From assembly GCA_016715865.1 (NCBI GenBank), contig JADJXM010000006.1:310001-374000 (forward strand): a stretch of DNA of 64,000 nucleotides, given 5' to 3'. The notes beneath the pieces are model-generated. The model made no database searches and was not told where the DNA came from. It was given only the letters and a program-made list of their open reading frames with translations. Shown piece by piece: positions 55,357-62,414 of the stretch. This DNA is from Acidobacteriota bacterium (GTDB lineage: Bacteria > Acidobacteriota > Blastocatellia > RBC074). Position numbers and translations under genes: made by a program. The first letter of the stretch is position 1; every line of letters begins with the position of its first letter.

Positions 55357-57477
55357 TTACTTTCCCTTTTCAGGCAGCGCGAAGACGAAGAGCGTCGATC
55401 CGTTCTGCATTCCACGCAATTCCGGCCAGATACCGCCCATACCGCCCGTAAAGATCGACCCGAGTCCGGAAGGGACAGCGATGTACTGGCGTCCATTGAC
55501 CGAATATGTGATCGGAGAGCCGCGAGTCCCCGAACCGGTGTTGAATGAATAGAGTTGCTCGCCGGTCTTCGCATCCAGCGCCAAAAAATTCCCCTCGAAA
55601 TCCGCTGTGAAGACGACATCGCCGGCCGTCGCCAGCAGCGATGAGGTGAGCGGATATTTCGTCCTGACAGTCCATTTTTTGGCGCCGGTGACGGGATCGA
55701 AGGCATCGATATGGCCGAAAATCTCTCCGTTGGGCGGCGGAACAGGTGTCGTCGTTCCCGCGACGAATCCGCGGCCCTCCACCGGTTTCTGGGGGAAAGG
55801 CGTGACCATGCTGCACCATTCGACGCCGTGATTGTAGAGCCACCCGGTCCGCGGGCTGTAAGACGCATGGTTCCAGCTTCGGCTGCCACCCCAGAAGGGA
55901 CAGACCATTGTGCTCTTGCCGACGGGGATCTGCAATCTGCCTATGTGCTTACCGTCCTTGTCGAATCCCTTGACCCAATTAATCGCTTCGATGTGAGGCC
56001 AGACGCCGATGAATTTACCAGTCACTCGATCGAGCACCCATGTATAGCCGCTCTTCTGAGGATGAACGAGCAACTTCTGTCTTATGCCGCTCACTTCGCG
56101 GTCAATGAGGATCGGTTCATAGGCCGAGTCAAAATCATATTCGTCGTGTGGGATCTCCTGGTAGTGCCATTTGAGCTTTCCAGTATCGGGATCGAGTGCG
56201 ACGATGCTGTCGGTATAGAGATTATCGCCCTCGCGATCGCCACCGTGAAAATCGGATGACGGATTCCCGATCCCCCAGTAGAGTTGATTGAGTTCCGGAT
56301 CGTAGGTTCCGGTCATCCAGGTCGCTCCGCCGCCGAACTTCCAGGACTCGGCCTCCCATGTTTCGAAACCCGGTTCGCCCGGTCCCGGGATGGTATAAAA
56401 ACGCCAGACCGGTTCGCCGGTCTTCGCGTTGAAGGCATTGAGATAACCGCGATGCGCGCTGTCTCCACCCGTCACACCGACGATAACCTTGTCCTTGACC
56501 ACCAGAGGCGCCGCTGTAACGTTGCACCCGCACTTGCGATAATCCTCGATCTCGACGTTCCAGACCTCCCTGCCCGTCTGTGCATCGAGCGCGATCATGT
56601 GATTATCGAGCGTCCCCATGAAGACAAGGCCGTAACCCACCGCTATGCCTCGAACCGATGTGCCATACGGGACCGGCCCCGACGGCAACTGATAAAAATA
56701 CTGCCAGAAGAGCTTGCCTGTGACCGCATCCAGCGCAAAAACGCGATTATACGAACCAACCAGATACATCACGCCATCGACAACCAGCGGAGTGGCATTC
56801 AAACCGCCTTCGATCTTGCCGGTTTGAAAGGCCCAGACCGGCGCCAGTTGTTTGACGTTGGCTCGATTGATCTGTTTGAGTGTGCTGTAGCGCTGACCGT
56901 TGTATGTGCCGAAATATGTCATCCAGTTCTGCGGCTCCTGTTCGGCGCTTGCCAGGCGATCGCCCGTCACTTCTTTGACCGGCGGCATCTTCAGATTCGA
57001 CACGAAATGATTGGTTGGAGCAGGTCTTCTGGAAGGACGCGCCGCTGATGCCGGCGGCGTCTCCGTGCCGGGTTTTGACGCGGATTGAGCAGGGTCGTTT
57101 TTCGAGATCGAAAGGACATAGGCCACCAGCTGGCGGATCTGTTCCGGCGAATACTGGCTCTTGAAGGCGGGCATGGGAGTGCCGGCCTTGCCGTCCGAGA
57201 TGATCCGTGTCAGATACTCAGCCGTGAAACTTTTGTCTCGCAGCGAGGGGGCACTTCCGCCGCTGCCGTTCGCTCCGTGGCAATAGCCGGTTCCGCAAGT
57301 GGGATTGAATAGCCTGTTGCCTGCTTCGATGAACGATTGCGGGGTCTGAATCATCGCCTCAGCGCGATGCATGCCCGGCATCGTATTACCGGCCAGCATT
57401 CCAACAGCGAAAATTATTCCTGCAATGACGATCGCAAAGCGAATCCCGCGGTCTGAAAGAGATTTCAGCTTCTTCAT
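55357..57477 (-). CDS. Periplasmic PQQ-dependent alcohol dehydrogenase with N-terminal cytochrome c
   Basis: Oxidises an alcohol in the periplasm with PQQ, passing electrons to its own haem. N-terminal membrane anchor at about 12-31; cytochrome c domain at about 45-125 with Cys61, Cys66, His67 (CGTGYCH, CX4CH rather than CX2CH) and Met102 as axial-ligand candidate. The eight-bladed PQQ propeller starts at about 175: Cys-Gly-Cys at 316-318, GGGATWMTGTYDPELNQLYW, NPSSDF, and HDEYDFD with Asp448/Asp450. The Asp two positions after the catalytic Asp is the pattern linked to lanthanide binding, so a rare-earth cofactor is possible. Length 706 is normal. Confidence 0.9.
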   Translation of the reverse strand: MKKLKSLSDRGIRFAIVIAGIIFAVGMLAGNTMPGMHRAEAMIQTPQSFIEAGNRLFNPTCGTGYCHGANGSGGSAPSLRDKSFTAEYLTRIISDGKAGTPMPAFKSQYSPEQIRQLVAYVLSISKNDPAQSASKPGTETPPASAARPSRRPAPTNHFVSNLKMPPVKEVTGDRLASAEQEPQNWMTYFGTYNGQRYSTLKQINRANVKQLAPVWAFQTGKIEGGLNATPLVVDGVMYLVGSYNRVFALDAVTGKLFWQYFYQLPSGPVPYGTSVRGIAVGYGLVFMGTLDNHMIALDAQTGREVWNVEIEDYRKCGCNVTAAPLVVKDKVIVGVTGGDSAHRGYLNAFNAKTGEPVWRFYTIPGPGEPGFETWEAESWKFGGGATWMTGTYDPELNQLYWGIGNPSSDFHGGDREGDNLYTDSIVALDPDTGKLKWHYQEIPHDEYDFDSAYEPILIDREVSGIRQKLLVHPQKSGYTWVLDRVTGKFIGVWPHIEAINWVKGFDKDGKHIGRLQIPVGKSTMVCPFWGGSRSWNHASYSPRTGWLYNHGVEWCSMVTPFPQKPVEGRGFVAGTTTPVPPPNGEIFGHIDAFDPVTGAKKWTVRTKYPLTSSLLATAGDVVFTADFEGNFLALDAKTGEQLYSFNTGSGTRGSPITYSVNGRQYIAVPSGLGSIFTGGMGGIWPELRGMQNGSTLFVFALPEKGK

Positions 57478-57552
57478 GGTGACCTCGCGAAGTATGTGAT
57501 TTTTGACAGTCGTGAATATCAGATCGGTTTCGATATCTGAATTTCGGCAAAC

Positions 57553-58953
57553 TTACATTGGATCGCCGAGTATTTCAATCTCCACAGGCTCAGAAACAGC
57601 ATCCTTGAAATGAAGTTCCAGAGTGGCAGGGCCCAAGTCGGTCTCGTGAGGAATCTGAAAATCGACGCGATACCCTGCAATATCTGCGACAAAACCGACG
57701 TATTCCGGCACGACCATTCGATCGCCGATGCGGACTCCGACGTTGTCGCATCCAGCCGACGGATCCAGATATTCGACAAATAACCTGACATGCGATTTCG
57801 GCCCGCTGCAGGCGATGTCTGTGCCGTAGTCATCCGCATTTCGAACAGTCACAATCTTAGGGCTGACCTGACGTGGAGCCTCGATCTCGACGAAGCGATC
57901 AGGCGAGACAAGCCCGCTTTCAAGTCGAACTCGGACCGTCACAGACGGAGGCTGCGCATCGGCGGGTATACCTGCCTCAACGTACAGGATGTGAGCCGGC
58001 GGGCCGCCGATGACTTCTCTCAATCTCGATTCAAAATGCGGGCGGACCCGGCCGACGTAGCGCGGTGTGACATCTTGTCCGCCGATCACGACTCGCAGGT
58101 TATTCGCATCAACGCGGTCCCGGTCGATTCCGGTCAGGACAAGCGATAGCCAGGCGTCATCCCCGGCTGCGGGAACTTTCTGAATCAGCGGCTGATCAGA
58201 TCGAGCGTGATATACAATCCGCGGATCGTCGATCCCTGACTTGTCTGGAGGCTGAGCTTCCGGTTTTCGCAGCATCGCCCAGCAGAACATCGTCTTTCCG
58301 CCATAGACGCTGATCAGCTGAGCCTTCAGTTCGCGAGCAAGGTCCCGGATTTCGTTCTCGGTGTAGGTCGCTCCCGTCCATGTGTCTTTTTCCCTGACTG
58401 AATAGGTCTCGATTTCGACGCCGTTGACGTGAAAGCGAAGGATGCCTCCCGGCTTGAGCGTCCGCCAGGCGTCTCGCAGATTCGATTCGATGACTTCTTT
58501 GCCGGGGACGTGCTGAAAAACATAGGCCGAAAAGATGAGATCGAAATAATCGTCAGGGAATTGAGCGAAATCGACTCCGCTGCTTTCGTGCAGTTGAACA
58601 TTGGTCAGTCCCTGCAGTCGTTCACGCGCCCTTGCGATCATCTCGCCTGAAACATCGGTGGCGTGGACTTCGCCGAAGATTGCGGCCAGGTGTTTAGTCA
58701 TCCGCCCGATTCCGCAACCGATCTCGAGCAGGCGCAGGCTGCGAGGATCGCGATCCCCAGTCAAGAGCACGAGCTCAGGCAGGATCAGACTGCGGACCTC
58801 ATTCAGCCCGGTCGCATCGAACTCTTCTTCAGACTGATCGAGCCTGACAGTGTTGATGAACCAGCGGGCATTCTCGCTCGCTCGCCGGTTCCAATCACCC
58901 TTCATCCACTCCGACATTTCTTCGAGCGATTGGCCGTTTGCTTGTTGACTCAT
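57553..58953 (-). CDS. SAM-dependent methyltransferase with C-terminal beta domains
   Basis: The class I methyltransferase domain (about 40-220) has motif I LRLLEIGCGIGRMTKHL near 74-90, motif II DVSGEMIARARERL and post-I acid DLIFSAYVFQHVPG. The C-terminal 240 residues form two similar beta-sandwich-like units (LSLVLTGIDRDRVDANNLRV, VRLFVEYLDPSAGCDNVGVR), likely IPT/TIG-type. No signal peptide is seen. It belongs with the surface-polysaccharide genes near 61-64 kb and may modify a sugar or carrier; that link is inference. Confidence 0.8.
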   Translation of the reverse strand: MSQQANGQSLEEMSEWMKGDWNRRASENARWFINTVRLDQSEEEFDATGLNEVRSLILPELVLLTGDRDPRSLRLLEIGCGIGRMTKHLAAIFGEVHATDVSGEMIARARERLQGLTNVQLHESSGVDFAQFPDDYFDLIFSAYVFQHVPGKEVIESNLRDAWRTLKPGGILRFHVNGVEIETYSVREKDTWTGATYTENEIRDLARELKAQLISVYGGKTMFCWAMLRKPEAQPPDKSGIDDPRIVYHARSDQPLIQKVPAAGDDAWLSLVLTGIDRDRVDANNLRVVIGGQDVTPRYVGRVRPHFESRLREVIGGPPAHILYVEAGIPADAQPPSVTVRVRLESGLVSPDRFVEIEAPRQVSPKIVTVRNADDYGTDIACSGPKSHVRLFVEYLDPSAGCDNVGVRIGDRMVVPEYVGFVADIAGYRVDFQIPHETDLGPATLELHFKDAVSEPVEIEILGDPM

Positions 58954-59059
58954 TCTTATTTTTCCTGAATCCTGATTATTCCGGCAGATATTTGGTCACC
59001 CGGAAATTTTACAGGATTGCCGGGATTTTTACAGGATTTAATGGATTGATGGAGGTCCG

Positions 59060-59649
59060 ATGTTTTTTCCGGAACGAACAGGATCGGCATAATCACGGCC
59101 GTCCTTTGCCTGTCGTTATCATTGACGGCGACGGCTCAGAAGAACGCCACCAAAGAGTCAGCTCGCGGCGCCGTCGTCAGAATCTTCGCGCTGCTCAAGG
59201 CGGGAGAGTATGCCGAGATCTACCAATACCTGCCGAACAGTATGCAGCAACGCACGACCCGTGAGCAGCTCGATCAGAGCCTGAGCCGGCTTCAAAACTT
59301 TCTGCTCATCGACCGAATAACAGTCGGCAAAACGCAGCAAAGCGGAGAAACGGCCGTGGTCGAAACGACCATCCTCGGCAGGCTCAAACGGCCACTGACT
59401 GTCAACGGAGCGACGATCAGCGAAGGACGGGTCATCGCTCAGCAAATCCTGGCCAAAGAGGACGGCCAGTGGAAACTTATCACGGCCGACAATCGGACGC
59501 GCGATCTATTTCTGAAGGAACATCCCGATTTCAAAAACAACTTTCGACTGACTGAACCGCAGCTCTTCTTCAGGCAGAACGGAAAATGGATGCCGCTCGC
59601 AACCGCACTCTCGCGGACGGGACGCCCCCGGCCGCCGGGTCTCCGTTAA
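59060..59649 (+). pseudogene. Small exported protein, N-terminus out of frame at a T6 run
   Basis: The mature part is the frame from about 59125 (AQKNATKESARGAVVRIFAL to RPRPPGLR), a compact soluble domain with no known family. Upstream in the same frame a perfect signal peptide is encoded (NRIGIITAVLCLSLSLTATA) but it has no start codon. ATG 59060 with GGAGG five bases before it is in a different frame; adding one T to the six-T run at 59063-59068 joins ATG-TTT-TTT to the signal peptide. So this is either an assembly or sequencing indel, or a real frameshift that inactivates or phase-varies the gene. Confidence 0.6.
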
Positions 59650-59654
59650 AGAGG

Positions 59655-60242
59655 CTATTTTATGCCGCCGACAGTCTGCTGCCAGGCAAGTGCGCGCCGC
59701 AACACATTCAAGCGTGTCCGTTCGCGCTCTGTCGTCAATTCTTCAAGCTGATCGACGATGGCCTCAAGCAAAGGATAGGCGAAGGCGCCGGCGTGCGTGG
59801 TGATCCCCGGATAATACGATAGATGCAACGCGCCCGCAGCATCGTGGTGAAAGGCGCGCACATCATCCGAGGTCAGAGTTTCAACGTGAGAGTTGATCGG
59901 CAGGACCAGCCGCGGAACCTGCTGATGACTCGCTTGTCCGTCCGTCCAGCCCAGAAACAGGATTCCGATCATCACCCCCTGCTCGTTCAGGTAATCCGGA
60001 CTGAATACCGCATTCAATTCATTCGGCGTCGAAAGTCGCGGACCGTAATTCCCATACTCCGGATTGATCAACTGCGAATTGTAGATGACTCCGATCACGC
60101 TCGTCTCACCGACCATGACTTTGACGAACTGACCGAAATGGTAATCGGCTACGGTCGGAGGCGCCGCCGTCTCCATCGAATCGAGAATCCTTGCGGAATA
60201 ATCGACGTGCGAATTCGATTTGGTTATTTTTGCTATTAGCAT
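59655..60242 (-). CDS. Unknown protein, possible HAS-barrel-type domain
   Basis: About 195 residues. The N-terminal part is beta-rich (HFGQFVKVMVGETSVIGVIY, EYGNYGPRLSTPNELNAVFS), resembling the N-terminal barrel of HerA/FtsK-like ATPases; the C-terminal third is helical (EAIVDQLEELTTERERTRLN). No ATPase domain follows. ATG 60242 (LIAKITKSNSHVDYSA) was chosen because longer frames are encoded inside the REP array. No ribosome-binding site is apparent. A stand-alone adaptor is possible; function is unknown. Confidence 0.55.
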   Translation of the reverse strand: MLIAKITKSNSHVDYSARILDSMETAAPPTVADYHFGQFVKVMVGETSVIGVIYNSQLINPEYGNYGPRLSTPNELNAVFSPDYLNEQGVMIGILFLGWTDGQASHQQVPRLVLPINSHVETLTSDDVRAFHHDAAGALHLSYYPGITTHAGAFAYPLLEAIVDQLEELTTERERTRLNVLRRALAWQQTVGGIK

Positions 60243-60246
60243 AATC

Positions 60247-60444
60247 AGAACCGCAAGCGTCAGCGCGCGGCACACGGAACCGCAAGCGTCAGCGCGCGGC
60301 ACACGGAACTGCAAGCGTCAGCGCGCGGGCTACGGAACCGCAAGCGTCAGCGCGCGGCACACGGAACCGCAAGCGTCAGCGCGCGGGCTACGGAACCGCA
60401 AGCGTCAGCGCGCGGGCTACGGAACCGCAAGCGTCAGCGCGCGG
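60247..60444 (+). repeat. REP array, seven 29-bp tandem units, left of the RAYT
   Basis: Units begin at 60247, 60276, 60305, 60334, 60363, 60392 and 60421. Each has GGAACCGCAAGCGTCAGCGC plus GCGG, then a variable ACAC or GCTAC linker. Each can fold as CCGC-AA-GCG-TCAG-CGC-GCGG. Same sequences occur inverted on the other side of the transposase gene. Confidence 0.95.
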
Positions 60445-60448
60445 CCGC

Positions 60449-60952
60449 TCACTCTTCAAGATAAAATGGTTTCTCATCCTGTTCATAAAGAACATAATGT
60501 ATTGCAGATTTTATATGGTTCCAATTCCACAAATACCTTGTACTGCCGTGCTGTGCCCATATACGATCTGACTGAGATATGGCATTCTTTTCTCGTAAGC
60601 GCCTGGTCGCATATGACTTGAAATCACCCATCACACGCTCAGGAGTATTATCAGCAGTTACAACGACATGAACGTGATTTGTTCTGACATTGATCGCATA
60701 TAGCCTCCAGCCTCGATAATCGCAGACCTCACGAATGGTACTCTCTACCAGGGCACGCTGCCGGTCATTTAGAATCACAGGTGACTGAGACAAGCGAGCC
60801 ATTGAGAATTGATATCTATTCCTGTTTGGCGGCAGATAAGGTGTGTTGTATTGATTGTTCTCTCGATCAACGCTTCCACGATCGTCTCCGGGCAACCAGG
60901 TTCCAAAACATCGAAAAGTAATAAAATATGCTGCAGGTATACTGCCAGACAT
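60449..60952 (-). CDS. REP-associated tyrosine transposase (RAYT)
   Basis: A Y1 HUH-type single-strand nuclease, 167 residues. It begins SGSIPAAYFITFRCFGTWLP, has the HUH motif His93-Val-His95 in VRTNHVHVVVTA and the catalytic Tyr114 in GDFKSYATRRLREK. GTRYLWN-type C-terminal segments (GSTRYLWNWNHIKSAIHYVL) fit RAYTs. ATG 60952 has GGGGAT upstream; a longer frame would run through the right REP copies and is not supported. Flanked by seven direct REP units on one side and two inverted units on the other. RAYTs are thought to make and move REP sequences; no terminal repeats of a classical IS are seen. Confidence 0.93.
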   Translation of the reverse strand: MSGSIPAAYFITFRCFGTWLPGDDRGSVDRENNQYNTPYLPPNRNRYQFSMARLSQSPVILNDRQRALVESTIREVCDYRGWRLYAINVRTNHVHVVVTADNTPERVMGDFKSYATRRLREKNAISQSDRIWAQHGSTRYLWNWNHIKSAIHYVLYEQDEKPFYLEE

Positions 60953-61067
60953 GGCAAATCCCCTTTCACGGGGTGGCCATAAATCAACCTGGATGGGTGT
61001 GTCCGCTAACACCCACCCTAAAGTCAGACAAGGATACCAATACAAAACTGATGTATCAAATATAATG

Positions 61068-61124
61068 GGCCGCGCGCTGACGCTTGCGGTTCCGTGGCCC
61101 GCGCGCTCACGCTTGCGGTTCCGT
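61068..61124 (-). repeat. Two inverted REP units, right of the RAYT
   Basis: GCCGCGCGCTGACGCTTGCGG and GCCCGCGCGCTCACGCTTGCGG each followed by TTCCGT, the reverse complement of the units at 60247-60444. They lie between the RAYT start and the Wzt-type gene. Confidence 0.9.
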
Positions 61125-61133
61125 ATTACATTT

Positions 61134-62390
61134 CTACTTTCTACTCCTCCATTCTGCATCGAAGCGCATCAGTCCGTGGATAATCTGATCGGAGATAATA
61201 TCGAACTGGTACATCTGATTGTGGACGTCGGCGGGGTCGCCCCAGTCTGGATCTCCCGCTTCGGTGAAAACTTTGAGAGACAGAAAATATACGTTCAGCG
61301 AAAGATCGAGCCTGGGGATGTGCAGGTCCAGCGTACCCGCCCCGCGTTTGATGGGGAGCGGCTCAGGATTCGTGTCGTAATTATTGATGCTGGTGATAAA
61401 AACGCCGTCGTAACGATGCATATCGACAGCGAAGATGGGCCGGTCGAAATCCTGCTCGGACTCATATCTCAGGCGGATCGTGACGGGTTCACCGGTCCTG
61501 AAGACCCAGGTGGACTCTCCCCTTGAGTTGATCATCTCGACGCCGGTGAAGCGAATCCTGCCGTTACCCCATCGCGCGCCGGTGAGTTGCAGTTCGCGCA
61601 GTATCTCGTCGTGCTCGCGCGATCCGATTCCGCCGTTTCGCGCGGCATCGCGCAGTCTGGCATCCTCCAGCCTGGCACAAAAAGCCTGATAAGCCGTCAC
61701 AACTTCGCGGGCTTCGCCCTGCATCGCCACACGACCGCCCTCGAGCCACAATGCCCGATTGCAAAAACGCTGAACAAGCTGCGGGTCATGCGAAACGAAA
61801 AGCACCGTCTTGCCGGCCTTCCGAAAGTAGTCCATGCGGTCGAGCGATTTCCGCTGAAAATAGACATCGCCGACCGAGAGCGCCTCATCGACGATCAATA
61901 CATCGGGATCGACGTGGATGGCCGAGGCGAATGCCAGACGCATCATCATCCCTGTTGAATAGGTCTTGACCGGCTGATCGACAAATGCTTCGAGTTCGGC
62001 GAATTGAACGATGACGTCGATTCGCTTCTTCATCTCCTCTTCGCTGAAACCGAGGATCTGCCCGCTGAGCAGTATATTTTCGCGACCAGTGTATTCGGGG
62101 TTGAATCCGCTGCCAAGTTCAAGCAGCGCCGTAACGCGTCCTTCGACCTGGACGGAGCCTCGCGTGGGCTGCAGAACTCCGGCGATGATCTGAAGCAGCG
62201 TGGTCTTACCCGCACCGTTTCGTCCGATCACCCCGACGGCCTCGCCGGTGTTCACTTCGAGACTGACATCCTCGAGCGCCCAGAATTCCCTGTGATATTT
62301 CCGCCGTCCGCGAAGCAGAATCTCCTTCAGCCGTCCCGACGGGTTTTCATAGATACGGTAAAGCTTGGAGATGTTTTGAACACGGATCAT
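61134..62390 (-). CDS. Polysaccharide export ABC transporter ATP-binding protein (Wzt type)
   Basis: ATPase of an O-antigen/teichoic-type exporter. Walker A IGRNGAGKTT at about 55-64, signature region YSTGMMMRLAFAS near 144-156, Walker B VLIVDEALSVGD near 164-175, H-loop His201. A C-terminal domain of about 170 residues (from about 255) is Wzt-like (IRFTGVEMINSRGESTWVFR, LPIKRGAGTLDLHIPRLDLS), used to recognise capped polysaccharide. The permease Wzm is not in the window. ATG is the only early start. Confidence 0.93.
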   Translation of the reverse strand: MIRVQNISKLYRIYENPSGRLKEILLRGRRKYHREFWALEDVSLEVNTGEAVGVIGRNGAGKTTLLQIIAGVLQPTRGSVQVEGRVTALLELGSGFNPEYTGRENILLSGQILGFSEEEMKKRIDVIVQFAELEAFVDQPVKTYSTGMMMRLAFASAIHVDPDVLIVDEALSVGDVYFQRKSLDRMDYFRKAGKTVLFVSHDPQLVQRFCNRALWLEGGRVAMQGEAREVVTAYQAFCARLEDARLRDAARNGGIGSREHDEILRELQLTGARWGNGRIRFTGVEMINSRGESTWVFRTGEPVTIRLRYESEQDFDRPIFAVDMHRYDGVFITSINNYDTNPEPLPIKRGAGTLDLHIPRLDLSLNVYFLSLKVFTEAGDPDWGDPADVHNQMYQFDIISDQIIHGLMRFDAEWRSRK

Positions 62391-62414
62391 CGGTGGTTGA
62401 CTTCCGGGGAAGAA

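Noticed and set aside
56284..57048. 254-codon open frame on the plus strand
   Set aside because: It is antisense to the PQQ dehydrogenase and has no domain signature.
60247..60444. Regular 29-bp repeats as a possible CRISPR array
   Set aside because: There are no spacers; units are contiguous and palindromic and lie beside a RAYT, so they are REP sequences.
60953..61159. N-terminal extension of the RAYT frame
   Set aside because: It is translated REP sequence; the ATG at 60952 has a good ribosome-binding site and begins at the conserved domain.
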